Source of the DNA: Staphylococcus sp. ACRSN
GTDB lineage: Bacteria > Bacillota > Bacilli > Staphylococcales > Staphylococcaceae
Assembly: GCF_022346615.1 (NCBI RefSeq)
Contig: NZ_JAKRNS010000006.1
Location: forward strand, 124,001 to 188,000
Reading direction: 5' to 3'
DNA: 64,000 nucleotides
This document shows positions 36,314-45,602 of this stretch, piece after piece; positions within the stretch are counted from its first letter, which is position 1, and the number at the start of each line of letters is the position of its first letter. The position numbers and the translations under genes are program-made. The notes under the pieces are model-generated. The model was not told the DNA's origin. It made no database searches and worked only from the letters and a program-made list of their open reading frames with translations.

Positions 36314-37699
36314 CTATTTCCATACCGACTCAATTTCCTCTAAAGTTTTCCCTTTCGTTTCAGGGATAAACTTCCATATAAATATTCCAGACAATATACT
36401 CATTAAGGCATAGAACCCATAAGTCATTGTACCACTGATATCCATCATAAATGGATATGTAGATGTAATAGTAAAGTTAGCAAGCCATTGAACTGCTACA
36501 GCAATAGCCATCGCTGAACTTCTAATTCTATTAGGGAATATCTCAGATAATAATACCCATATAATAGGACCCCAACTCATCATAAACGAAGCAGTATAAA
36601 CCACCATAAACACTAATGTGATGATACCAAATGTCCCATTTGCAGTAAGTAGACTCATGCCAATCATGCCGATAGCCATGCCCGTTGAACCAATAATAAG
36701 TAATGGTTTTCTACCAAATTTATCAACATAGATAATTGCAATAACAGTAAAAACGACATTAACTAACCCCATTACAACCGTTTGAATCATAGATGCATTA
36801 CCTCCTGCACCTAAGTTTTCAAAGATGCGTGGTGCGTAATATAACGCAACATTAATACCAATAAATTGTTGAAATATTGATAAAACGATACCAATAATAA
36901 CGACAGTTTTACCAAAGCTAAATAAAGGTGCTTTAACATCTTTTGTCTTATTTTTAGTGGTCAATATTTCATTCAATACCGTTTGTGCATGGTTCTTTGA
37001 ATTATAAATTCTATTCAATACATTTAATGCCGCTTCATTTTTATTCATTAATGTCAAATACCTGGGTGTTTCCGGTACTAAAAATAATAATAGAAAGAAA
37101 ATAGCAGCTGGTATTGCAGCGGTCATAAACATATAGCGCCAACCAATATGGTCTATCCAGTCTTGGCTTTGACCAAATGTTATACCATAATTCACAAAAT
37201 AGACCACCAACATACCAAAGATAATTGCAAATTGATTCCAGGATACTAATGTACCTCGAATAGATGATGGTGAAATTTCACTAATATACATTGGCGAAAT
37301 AGCAGATGCTAAACCAACACCAATACCACCTAAAATACGATAAACGTTAAACGTTAATAATAAACCCAAACTTGCATGACCTGGTTCGAAAAATATAAAT
37401 TCTGGGTAACCTGACAATAAAGCAGATACAATAAACAAAATAGCGGCAATTTGTAACGATCTCTTTCTACCAAATCTGCTAGAAAAATATGATGATAAAA
37501 ATCCACCTATCACACAACCAATGAGTGCACTAGACACTGTCATTCCATGAATAAAACTGCCATATTGAGCTGTTAAATAACGTTGCAACGATTGTTCTGC
37601 CCCTGATATCACTGCGGTATCATATCCAAATAATAGACCACCCAATGTAGCAATTAGTGCAATTGTAAAAATAAATTTCTTATTATTATAAGATGACAT
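36314..37699 (-). CDS. MFS sugar porter, probable xylose:H+ symporter
   Basis: A 461-residue sugar porter of the SP family (XylE/GLUT fold) with twelve helices. Signature motifs are present: GGFLSSYFSSRFGRKRSL between helices two and three, VPETPRYL after helix six, GRKPLLIIGS between helices eight and nine, and FIPETKGKTLEEIE at the C-terminus. It starts 18 bases after the xylB stop behind AAGGGGATGGG, so it belongs to the xylAB transcription unit. Xylose import is inferred from this position. Confidence 0.85.
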   Translation of the reverse strand: MSSYNNKKFIFTIALIATLGGLLFGYDTAVISGAEQSLQRYLTAQYGSFIHGMTVSSALIGCVIGGFLSSYFSSRFGRKRSLQIAAILFIVSALLSGYPEFIFFEPGHASLGLLLTFNVYRILGGIGVGLASAISPMYISEISPSSIRGTLVSWNQFAIIFGMLVVYFVNYGITFGQSQDWIDHIGWRYMFMTAAIPAAIFFLLLFLVPETPRYLTLMNKNEAALNVLNRIYNSKNHAQTVLNEILTTKNKTKDVKAPLFSFGKTVVIIGIVLSIFQQFIGINVALYYAPRIFENLGAGGNASMIQTVVMGLVNVVFTVIAIIYVDKFGRKPLLIIGSTGMAIGMIGMSLLTANGTFGIITLVFMVVYTASFMMSWGPIIWVLLSEIFPNRIRSSAMAIAVAVQWLANFTITSTYPFMMDISGTMTYGFYALMSILSGIFIWKFIPETKGKTLEEIESVWK

Positions 37700-37717
37700 G
37701 CTCCCATCCCCTTATTA

Positions 37718-39208
37718 CTACTTATATTGAACTAACTTTTTCGACAATGCTTGCGTATTTTCATAAACTTCTTTATAAATGTTATAAATTTCTTTATACG
37801 TTTCTAAGTCACTATTATCACTTGATAATGAACTATTATATTCAATCCAAGCAGCACTTAGATCTTTGAATGAATCAAACCAACCTGCTCCCACCGCAAC
37901 TAACATTGCCGCACCATATGCCGGACCTTGTTCTTCTGTTCTAGTAATGACATCAGTTTCAAATATATCTGCCTGCATTTGCAACCATGCATTATTTTTT
38001 GCGCCGCCACCGATTGATACAATTTCTCTATTATCATGTACATCATTTTTGATAATTTCCAGACTATCTTTTATAGAAAAAGTAATACCTTCTAGTACCG
38101 ACCTTTTCATATCTGCCATGGTCGTATTAGCATCTAGCCCTATAAAACTACCTCTTACTGCTGAATCATTATATGGCGTACGTTCACCTAACAAATACGG
38201 CGTATATACGAGTCCATTTGATCCTGCCTGAGATGAAGTTATTTCTTTTAAAAAACTGTCAAAGTTTTCTTCACTATTTAATAAATCTTTCAACCATTGC
38301 AGACTATAACCAGCAGATAAAGTGACACCCATAATGTATTTTTGCTCTGGCACACAATGATGGAAATAATGTACCTTACCGTCGTTTTCATAGGCTGTAC
38401 TATTTTGAATAGCTAATGCAACCCCAGATGTACCAATACTTACTAAGCGTTTTTGTTCATCGGTAATACCTGCGCCTAATGCACCACAAGCATTATCTGC
38501 ACCACCTTGGTAAACCTTTATATTGGCATTACTATTGAATTTCTTCATAATCTGTTTCTTTATCGAACCATTGTAGCCATGTGAAGGTATAATATCAGGA
38601 CAAATGTGTGCATTAATTTTTAATTTATCCAATATAACTGTAGACCACTGGCCATTTTTGACGTCAAACATTATTGTTCCAGATGCATCTGATGGTTCTG
38701 TATAAATATTACCTGTCAATTTATACGCAACATAATCTTTAGGTAACATAAATCGATCAATCTGCTGATAATTTTCTGGCTCGTTATTTTTCAACCATAT
38801 TAATTTGGGTAAAGTAAATCCTTCTAATACTGTATTTTGTGTTTCTTTTAATAGCAATGGTAAACCTAGCTCAGACTTTAACCATTCGACTTCTTCATAA
38901 GTTCTAGTATCATTCCATAAAATAGCTGGCCTAACAACTTCACCCTGCTTATCCACTACTACTAAACCATGCATTTGTCCTGAAAAACTAAGTCCAGCTA
39001 CTTCAGAGGCCTTATATTGTTTAAAGACATATCCTAGACTTTCCAATGCCGCTTCATACCAAATATTCGGATCTATTTCGCTATATCCTGTATGTGGATG
39101 CTCTGTCTTGTATTCAACACTATAACTATCGTTTACTTGACCCTTTTCATCTACTACAATCGTTTTCAATCCACTCGTACCAATATCCATGCCAATAACA
39201 TAGTTCAT
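37718..39208 (-). CDS. xylB: Xylulokinase
   Basis: A 496-residue FGGY-family kinase that phosphorylates D-xylulose to xylulose 5-phosphate for the pentose phosphate pathway. The N-terminal MDIGTSGLKTIVVDEKG, LSFSGQMHGLV, LWNDTRT and C-terminal ISIGGGAKN-like VSIGGGAKNNAWLQMQADIF motifs are typical. I start at ATG 39208, nine bases after AAAGG; a TTG at 39217 would overlap the xylA stop. It follows xylA by about five bases and is followed by the sugar porter. Confidence 0.94.
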   Translation of the reverse strand: MNYVIGMDIGTSGLKTIVVDEKGQVNDSYSVEYKTEHPHTGYSEIDPNIWYEAALESLGYVFKQYKASEVAGLSFSGQMHGLVVVDKQGEVVRPAILWNDTRTYEEVEWLKSELGLPLLLKETQNTVLEGFTLPKLIWLKNNEPENYQQIDRFMLPKDYVAYKLTGNIYTEPSDASGTIMFDVKNGQWSTVILDKLKINAHICPDIIPSHGYNGSIKKQIMKKFNSNANIKVYQGGADNACGALGAGITDEQKRLVSIGTSGVALAIQNSTAYENDGKVHYFHHCVPEQKYIMGVTLSAGYSLQWLKDLLNSEENFDSFLKEITSSQAGSNGLVYTPYLLGERTPYNDSAVRGSFIGLDANTTMADMKRSVLEGITFSIKDSLEIIKNDVHDNREIVSIGGGAKNNAWLQMQADIFETDVITRTEEQGPAYGAAMLVAVGAGWFDSFKDLSAAWIEYNSSLSSDNSDLETYKEIYNIYKEVYENTQALSKKLVQYK

Positions 39209-39213
39209 CGTAA

Positions 39214-40536
39214 TCAACCTTTACAATTAATATTTAATATATATTGATTAATTTGTGACTTCACCACTTCTAAATGATCAGAATCATTTTTAATTTCAGT
39301 AATAGATAAAGCATAATCTTCTAACTCTTCTAATGTGATTGCACCATTTATGATTTTTTGACCAATACCAGTTTGATACGAATCATATTTTTTATTCACA
39401 ATGTTTTCAAAAAAGTTATCTTCAATCATTTGATGTGCAATCCTTAGACCTAAGGCAAAAGCATCCATCCCAGCAATATGTGTTAATACCAAATCTTCTT
39501 GTTTGAATGACGTACGTCGTGGTTTAGCATCAAAGTTCAATCCACCTGGTGTTAATCCACCATTTTTCAAAATTTCATACATTGCGAGTGTAGTGTCGTA
39601 TATATCAGTAGGAAATTCGTCTGTATCCCACCCCAATTGAGGATGTCCTTGATTAGCATCTACAGAACCTAACATATTGTTATCACGTGCATATCTTAAT
39701 TCATGTTGGAATGAATGTCCCGCTAATGTCGCATGGTTGGCTTCTATATTGAATTTAAACGCATGATCTAAATTGTATTTTTGTAAAAATGCATGTGCCG
39801 TTGCTACATCCGTATCATATTGATGTGTTGTCGGCTCTTTCGGCTTAGGTTCGATTAGGAATTGACCTTTAAAACCAATTTCTTCTGCATAAGCGATAGC
39901 CATTTTAAAGAAATTCGCTAAATTATCTAACTCTAATTTCATATCGGTATTCAATAGACTTTCATAACCTTCTCTACCACCCCAAAAAACAAAGTTTTCT
40001 GCATTTAATGTTTTTGCAATTTCTAATGACTTTTTGACTTTTGCTGCAGCATATGCAAAAACGTCTGCATTTGATGATGTAGCAGCACCGTGAACAAAAC
40101 GCTGATGTGTGAAGTTATTAGTTGTATTCCATAATAACTTCTTGCCAGTTTCGTCCATTTTTTCTTTTATCAATGCAACAATCACATCTAAATTTTCATT
40201 TGATTCTTTTAATGTTTCTCCTTCGGGAGCAATATCAATGTCATGGAAACAGAAGTATTCAATACCTGTTTTTTCCATAAATTCAAATATTGCAGATACA
40301 CGAGCTTTAGCTTTATCCATATCATTTAATTTATCCCAATCCCTAATAGCAGTACCAACACCAAATGGATCTGATAAATCGGCAGTAAATGTATGCCAAT
40401 AAGCTACACTAAACCTCAAGTGTTCAGCCATCGTTTTGTCTCCAATTTTTTCTGAAGCATTATAATATTTAAAACTAAATGGATTTGTAGATTTTGGACC
40501 TTCATACTGAACTTTTTCAATATCAAAATATGTCAT
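39214..40536 (-). CDS. xylA: Xylose isomerase
   Basis: A 440-residue isomerase converting D-xylose to D-xylulose. The catalytic histidine lies in [13 protein letters not shown], and metal ligands in [36 protein letters not shown] and [18 protein letters not shown]. Length and motifs match the group II (longer) enzymes of Bacillus and S. xylosus. The ATG follows CAGGAGGAATTACTC. Its promoter is overlapped by a cre site, with a 29-base XylR operator between promoter and gene. Confidence 0.96.
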   Translation of the reverse strand: MTYFDIEKVQYEGPKSTNPFSFKYYNASEKIGDKTMAEHLRFSVAYWHTFTADLSDPFGVGTAIRDWDKLNDMDKAKARVSAIFEFMEKTGIEYFCFHDIDIAPEGETLKESNENLDVIVALIKEKMDETGKKLLWNTTNNFTHQRFVHGAATSSNADVFAYAAAKVKKSLEIAKTLNAENFVFWGGREGYESLLNTDMKLELDNLANFFKMAIAYAEEIGFKGQFLIEPKPKEPTTHQYDTDVATAHAFLQKYNLDHAFKFNIEANHATLAGHSFQHELRYARDNNMLGSVDANQGHPQLGWDTDEFPTDIYDTTLAMYEILKNGGLTPGGLNFDAKPRRTSFKQEDLVLTHIAGMDAFALGLRIAHQMIEDNFFENIVNKKYDSYQTGIGQKIINGAITLEELEDYALSITEIKNDSDHLEVVKSQINQYILNINCKG

Positions 40537-40555
40537 GAGTAATTCCTCCTGTTTT

Positions 40556-40584
40556 AGTTAGTTAGTTTAATAAACTAACTAACT
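40556..40584. promoter_or_regulatory. xyl operator (XylR binding site)
   Basis: Two perfect 14-base arms, AGTTAGTTAGTTTA and its complement, flank one central base. The site lies between the xylA -10 element and ribosome binding site, as in known XylR-controlled operons. Confidence 0.85.
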
Positions 40585-40592
40585 TTTTATTT

Positions 40593-40629
40593 ACTATACC
40601 ACTACAAGAAAATTTTGTAAACGCTTTCT
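40593..40629 (-). promoter_or_regulatory. xylA promoter with overlapping cre site
   Basis: On the minus strand TTTACA (40616-40621) and TATAGT (40593-40598) are exactly 17 bases apart. The plus-strand TGTAAACGCTTTCT (40616-40629) matches the CcpA cre consensus apart from its last base and covers the -35 element, so glucose repression is expected. Confidence 0.8.
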
Positions 40630-40639
40630 AAAATTAAAT

Positions 40640-40673
40640 AAAAAAAACCTTTTAACTTTATTCGTTAAAAGGC
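40640..40673 (-). terminator. xylR terminator
   Basis: CCTTTTAAC pairs with GTTAAAAGG and is followed by eight T residues on the minus strand. It separates xylR from the xylA promoter. Confidence 0.85.
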
Positions 40674-40680
40674 TAACTAG

Positions 40681-41832
40681 TTATTTGAAATTTAATTTAA
40701 TGTCTTGGATATCCAAAATTTGTTGTGTAATCGCAATTGATGCCCCCATTAATGTTGCATATTTAACATTCGAGGTTATAGCTATATTGTTATTATTAGG
40801 ATTAAACTTGCATGACACTCTTTTAATCTTTTCAAGTAATTCTGGTATTTCATTGATTAAAGGACAATTAATATAAATCATCTCAGTATTCATTTGTGAA
40901 TTTAAGTTATGTACCAATACAGCAATTCTCTTACAGAACAATTCTAATGATTGAGTGACAATATAATCACCTTCTACGTAGTGTTTTTTAACTTTATCTA
41001 CTGTCATCGTGATGTTAAGTTGTTTAGTTAAATATTGAATAATTGCTTCTTGTGAACATAAATCTTCAATTTTAAGATATGTTGGTTCATCTGTTGAAAA
41101 ATTAGTAATTAAAGTCTTACCTATTTCTCCTGCTTGCCCCGCATTTCCACGATATAATTTTTTATCGATGATTAATCCTGCTCCTATACCTTTATGTATA
41201 CTTAGAGATATTAGGTTATTAATTTCGAGATTCCCTTGATAGTCGCGCTCATATATGGCTGATAAATTGGCTTCATTTTCTAATATAACTGGCACATTCG
41301 TCACTTGTTTTATCGCTTCGATTATCGATATATCTTCTAAATCATGAAACGGCAAGTCTATGATTTCTTGCTGTTCATTGACGATGCCATGAACCGATAT
41401 AGCTACACCTAACAAACCAAATTCTGTTTTATAATAGTCTTCTGTATCCACATATTGTTTAATCATTTCTAAAATATCACTCATTTTATTACTTTTAAGT
41501 GGGATAGACTGATGTTTCATAGTCTCTCCATCAAAATAACTATACAAAATTTCTAATGAGTAATATGCGATATCTATCGAAATTGTATAACCAAAGTCTT
41601 TATTTACTTCTAATAGAATTGGCTTTCTACCACCACTTTTGGTACTGTCTCCTTGGCCTACCTCAGTTACAAGTTTTTTATGCTTTAATCTATTTAGTAA
41701 GTTGGATATCGTTGCCTTATTGATCTCTAAATTTTTCGATATCTGAACTCTGGAAATATAGCGATTATTGAATATTTGTTGTAGGACTTGTCGTTCATTA
41801 TCATCTAAATTTAAAGCCTCCACTTCCTCCAT
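40681..41832 (-). CDS. xylR: Xylose operon repressor, ROK family
   Basis: A 383-residue ROK repressor. The N-terminal HTH spans about residues 10-60 (NERQVLQQIFNNRYISRVQI, SKNLEINKATISNLLNRL). The sugar-kinase-like domain has VAISVHGIVNEQQEII, LENEANLSAIYERDY and LSIHKGIGAGLIID. It lacks the CxCGxxGCxE zinc motif of many ROK proteins, as XylR repressors commonly do. It represses xylAB in the absence of xylose through the palindrome at 40556. It lies directly upstream of xylA with its own terminator. ATG after GAGGTGAATAGT. Confidence 0.92.
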   Translation of the reverse strand: MEEVEALNLDDNERQVLQQIFNNRYISRVQISKNLEINKATISNLLNRLKHKKLVTEVGQGDSTKSGGRKPILLEVNKDFGYTISIDIAYYSLEILYSYFDGETMKHQSIPLKSNKMSDILEMIKQYVDTEDYYKTEFGLLGVAISVHGIVNEQQEIIDLPFHDLEDISIIEAIKQVTNVPVILENEANLSAIYERDYQGNLEINNLISLSIHKGIGAGLIIDKKLYRGNAGQAGEIGKTLITNFSTDEPTYLKIEDLCSQEAIIQYLTKQLNITMTVDKVKKHYVEGDYIVTQSLELFCKRIAVLVHNLNSQMNTEMIYINCPLINEIPELLEKIKRVSCKFNPNNNNIAITSNVKYATLMGASIAITQQILDIQDIKLNFK

Positions 41833-41931
41833 TACTATTCACCTCACCTAACTATCATTTTGAGTGCTGAAACATAGCCCTCAATACTGCATTCAATAAT
41901 TTAACTATAGCATACCCTAATTCAACTATGA

Positions 41932-41971
41932 CAAAAAAAATTACAGTCACAATTTCTGTAACTGTAATCTT
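41932..41971 (-). terminator. Terminator of the ara operon
   Basis: ATTACAGTTAC pairs with GTGACTGTAAT (one G-U pair) and is followed by a run of eight T residues on the minus strand, downstream of the sugar porter at 42008. Confidence 0.85.
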
Positions 41972-42007
41972 AAAGCACAATTTAGGCTTTTAATATACCC
42001 TCTAAAT

Positions 42008-43414
42008 TTAACTACGTTTTACGTTCACATGTTTTAAATCAATCTTTTCTTCCGTACCACAAAATGTTTCGATTTCTTCTAAAGTTTTGCCTCTCGATTC
42101 GGGAACACATTTTTTAACGAATACAACACCTAGTATACAAATCACACCAAATATTGCGAAAACTATTTCTTGTGGAAAATGTGTTGTCATAATAGGGAAT
42201 AATAATCCAACTAAAAATGATCCAAGCCAATTTAATGATGAAGCTACACCAGATGCGAATCCTCTAATTGTTAATGGGAATATTTCTCCTACGAGAACCC
42301 ATGTCAATGGCGCCCATGTAAACGAGTAAAATGCTACATAAATACTTAAAAATATTACAATGATGATTGGATTAACATTCGGCGCAATAAGCTTAATTAT
42401 CGTAGGTAATATGAACGATAACCCCATCACCGTGCCACCAAGCATTAACAAAGTTCGACGATTAAATTTATCGGCAATCCAAATAAATAATAATGAACCT
42501 AAAACAAGTATAATTCCTTGAATAATCGGCCATAGCAAAGCTGAACTCGCTGAACTACCTGTCGCCTGCTCAACTATAAGTGGAATATAATAAAATATAG
42601 CATTAGCGCCTTGGAATTGTTGAAATGCAGCAACCCCCAAGCCTGCTATAACTAAATATTTATACTTACTATTAAACAGTGTACTCAATGTATGATTTGT
42701 TGCTACTTTATGTTCTTTTAAAATCGTACATCTTATTTCTTCAAATTCTTCTTCAACATGTTTTGCCTTTCTTAAATTCATCAAGACATGTTTCGCTTCT
42801 TCAACCTTACCATTTTTTATTAAAAATCTAGGTGATTCTGGAAGTTTCAATACACCTAAAAATAATATTAAGGCAGGTACTGCAGCAATTCCTAACATCA
42901 ATCTCCATCCAAGTTCAATAGGTAAATCGCGTAATAAAAAGTCAACGATATATGATAATAACATACCAGAAACAATCATCGTTTGGTTTAAGCCAGATAA
43001 TTGACCTCTAAACTTAGCTGGAGCCATTTCAGACATATATGCAGGTACCAATGCTGATGCTGCACCGACGGCTAAACCAAGTATCACTCTTGATACAACT
43101 AAGAAATAATCTCCTTGATGTGGTGCAACACCTGATAATACAGATCCCACTACAAAAATCAATGCAGAAATGAGAATCATTTTTCTACGTCCTAATTTAT
43201 CTGATAACCGTCCAGCTAAAATCCCTCCAAATATAGCACCTAGCATAACTGAAGAAGTAATCAATCCTATAATAAAACCACTATTAATGCCCCAATCTTC
43301 CCTTAAAAATGGTAACGCTCCGGTCATTACACCGATATCATAACCAAAAAGGATACCTCCAAATGCGCCAAAGAAATAGATAAAACTATTGGACACCTTA
43401 CTGTTTGTTTTCAT
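42008..43414 (-). CDS. MFS sugar porter, probable arabinose:H+ symporter
   Basis: A 468-residue SP-family porter with twelve helices. Motifs are GGILAGRLSDKLGRRKM, LPESPRFLIKNGKVEEA, WIADKFNRRTLLMLGG and CVPESRGKTLEEIETF. I start at ATG 43414, six bases after GAGGGTG; the longer TTG-started form to 43456 has no site. It lies 52 bases after araA as the last gene of araB-araD-araA-porter, which implies L-arabinose import in the manner of AraE. Confidence 0.86.
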   Translation of the reverse strand: MKTNSKVSNSFIYFFGAFGGILFGYDIGVMTGALPFLREDWGINSGFIIGLITSSVMLGAIFGGILAGRLSDKLGRRKMILISALIFVVGSVLSGVAPHQGDYFLVVSRVILGLAVGAASALVPAYMSEMAPAKFRGQLSGLNQTMIVSGMLLSYIVDFLLRDLPIELGWRLMLGIAAVPALILFLGVLKLPESPRFLIKNGKVEEAKHVLMNLRKAKHVEEEFEEIRCTILKEHKVATNHTLSTLFNSKYKYLVIAGLGVAAFQQFQGANAIFYYIPLIVEQATGSSASSALLWPIIQGIILVLGSLLFIWIADKFNRRTLLMLGGTVMGLSFILPTIIKLIAPNVNPIIIVIFLSIYVAFYSFTWAPLTWVLVGEIFPLTIRGFASGVASSLNWLGSFLVGLLFPIMTTHFPQEIVFAIFGVICILGVVFVKKCVPESRGKTLEEIETFCGTEEKIDLKHVNVKRS

Positions 43415-43466
43415 CCCATTCACCCTCTTTTTACCTTTCGCATGTACATGTTTCAAAACGTTGTGC

Positions 43467-44888
43467 TTATTTAATTACGACATACTCCGCTTCAAACATC
43501 CTAATTAACGTTTCCACTTGATTCGAATTCAAAGTAAGGGACAATACTGTATGGTGTCCGCCACCTTCTTCAATCCATCTTCGAACACCTTCTTCAAGCG
43601 TTGGTTTTGTCTGCCATAATACTCTCGCTACCGGTAAATTTGGTGCAGGTGTATCTATTTCTTCCGCTGTAATTTCATTGATGATAAATTTATAATGTGT
43701 TCCTAAATCTAACATCGTTACTACAATACCTTCACCCGATTGACCATCAAATACCAAACGTGCAGGATCATTTTTATCACCAATACCTAAATGATCTACG
43801 ACAATTTTTGGCTTAGTTGCTGCTAAAGTAGGATCTACTTCTAACATATGAGAACCAAGTATATATTGCTTATCACTTCTCATATCATACGTATAATCTT
43901 CCATAAAACCTGTCGCTTTATTTTGTGTAGCTATCTTTAATAATCTATCTAACGCTGCCGTCTTCCAGTCACCTTCTCCTGCAAAACCATATCCTTGCTC
44001 ATTTAAACGTTGAACTGCTAATCCAGGTAATTGTTTCATACCATGTAAGTCTTCAAAATTTGTGGTAAAAGCTGTATAACCTCCCGAATCTAAGAAGTGT
44101 TTAATTGCAACTTCATATTTAATTTGCTCTCTCACTGATGCATTAAATTCATCTTTACTATAACCTCTGTAATCAAAGTCATATTTTTCCTGATACACTT
44201 CAAATAGATTATCAATTTCGTCATCACTAACTTTATTAATATATGCAACTAAGTCTCCAATTCCAAAGTAATCTACAGTCCAACCAAATTGAATTTGGGC
44301 CTCAATCTTATCTCCTTCGGTAACGGCAACGTTTCTCATGTTATCACCAAAGCGCGCAACCTTAAGATTAAAACTTTCATTATAAGCATTTGCTATAAGC
44401 ATCCATGATTTAATATCTTCCAATGTTGCTTTGTCTTTCCAATGTCCAAAGATTATCTTATTATTTTTGTCTAAACGCTTATTAATAAATCCATATTCTC
44501 TGTCTCCATGCGCAGATTGATGTAAATTCATATAATCCATATCAATTTTTTCCCAGGAAATATTGTCATAAAATTGTGTTGCTAAATGAAGTAATGGTTT
44601 TTGTAATATTTTTGTACCTCTTATCCACATTTTCGCAGGTGAAAATGTGTGCATCCACGTAATTACACCAGCAATATCATCTCTGTAATTTGCCTCTTTC
44701 ATAATTTGTGTAATCGTATCTGCCGTTGTTGCTAATTGCACTTGTAATTCAATATCAAATGGTAAATCTGCATGCATATTCAAATAATCGGTTATATCTT
44801 GCGCATCTGCTTTCACCTTTTCCAATGCTTCATCACCATATAATGCTTGTGAACCAACAACAAACCAAAATTTTTTCTCTGTAGTCAT
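43467..44888 (-). CDS. araA: L-arabinose isomerase
   Basis: A 473-residue enzyme converting L-arabinose to L-ribulose. The metal and catalytic residues lie in YGFAGEGDWKTAALDRL (Glu), GFMEDYTYD (Glu), ILGSHMLEVDPT (His) and EEGGGHHTVLS (His), as in E. coli AraA. Length is normal. The ATG follows AAGGAGGAAATTAGTT, and the gene begins 18 bases after araD. Confidence 0.96.
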   Translation of the reverse strand: MTTEKKFWFVVGSQALYGDEALEKVKADAQDITDYLNMHADLPFDIELQVQLATTADTITQIMKEANYRDDIAGVITWMHTFSPAKMWIRGTKILQKPLLHLATQFYDNISWEKIDMDYMNLHQSAHGDREYGFINKRLDKNNKIIFGHWKDKATLEDIKSWMLIANAYNESFNLKVARFGDNMRNVAVTEGDKIEAQIQFGWTVDYFGIGDLVAYINKVSDDEIDNLFEVYQEKYDFDYRGYSKDEFNASVREQIKYEVAIKHFLDSGGYTAFTTNFEDLHGMKQLPGLAVQRLNEQGYGFAGEGDWKTAALDRLLKIATQNKATGFMEDYTYDMRSDKQYILGSHMLEVDPTLAATKPKIVVDHLGIGDKNDPARLVFDGQSGEGIVVTMLDLGTHYKFIINEITAEEIDTPAPNLPVARVLWQTKPTLEEGVRRWIEEGGGHHTVLSLTLNSNQVETLIRMFEAEYVVIK

Positions 44889-44906
44889 AACTAATTTCCT
44901 CCTTAT

Positions 44907-45602
44907 TTATTTTTGTCCGTAATATGCGTTAATACCGTGTTTTCTCTCGTAATGCTTATTCAAAATAGATTGTGGTAGCGCTTTCGCAGAACTGTTTAGT
45001 TGTTGCGTAAATAGATTCATTTTACATACTTCTTCTAATACAACTGCATGCATTACTGCATGTTCACAATCCTTTGCCCATATGAATGGCGCATGTCCCT
45101 GTAATAAAATGGCAGGAACTGCTTTCGGATCAATACCTCTTTCTTTAAATGTTTCGACAATGACATTACCAGTTTCATATTCATAATCATGCTTAATTTC
45201 ATCATCAGTTAAAAAACGTGCACAAGGGACAGCACCATAAAATGTATCCGCATGTGTCGTTCCCATTGCTGGTACGTCCATGCCTGCTTGTGCCCAAATT
45301 GTTGCCCATGGAGAATGTGTATGAACAACGCTGCCTATATCTGGAAATGATTTATAGAGTACAGCATGCGTGGGCATATCCGATGATGGTTTCAAATTTC
45401 CTTCCACCACTTCACAGTCCAAGTTACAAACCACCATATCTTCAGGACGCATAACATCATAATCAACACCGCTGGGTTTAATAACAAATAACTGTGTATC
45501 TTTGTCAAATGCACTCACATTACCCCAAGTGTATTTTATGAGCCCTCGTTCAGGTAATTCTAAATTCGCTTTATAAACTTCTAGTTTTAATTTTTCTAGC
45601 AT
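44907..45602 (-). CDS. araD: L-ribulose-5-phosphate 4-epimerase
   Basis: A 231-residue class II aldolase-fold epimerase giving D-xylulose 5-phosphate. The zinc site is visible as HTHSPWATIW and QGHAPFIWAKD, with GTTHADTFYGAVPC between. I choose ATG 45602, six bases after AGAAGGTG; a GTG nine bases upstream overlaps that site. The start lies inside the end of araB (32-base overlap), so translation is coupled. The last codons and stop resemble an AraR box (TTTTTGTCCGTA), perhaps by chance. Confidence 0.94.
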   Translation of the reverse strand: MLEKLKLEVYKANLELPERGLIKYTWGNVSAFDKDTQLFVIKPSGVDYDVMRPEDMVVCNLDCEVVEGNLKPSSDMPTHAVLYKSFPDIGSVVHTHSPWATIWAQAGMDVPAMGTTHADTFYGAVPCARFLTDDEIKHDYEYETGNVIVETFKERGIDPKAVPAILLQGHAPFIWAKDCEHAVMHAVVLEEVCKMNLFTQQLNSSAKALPQSILNKHYERKHGINAYYGQK

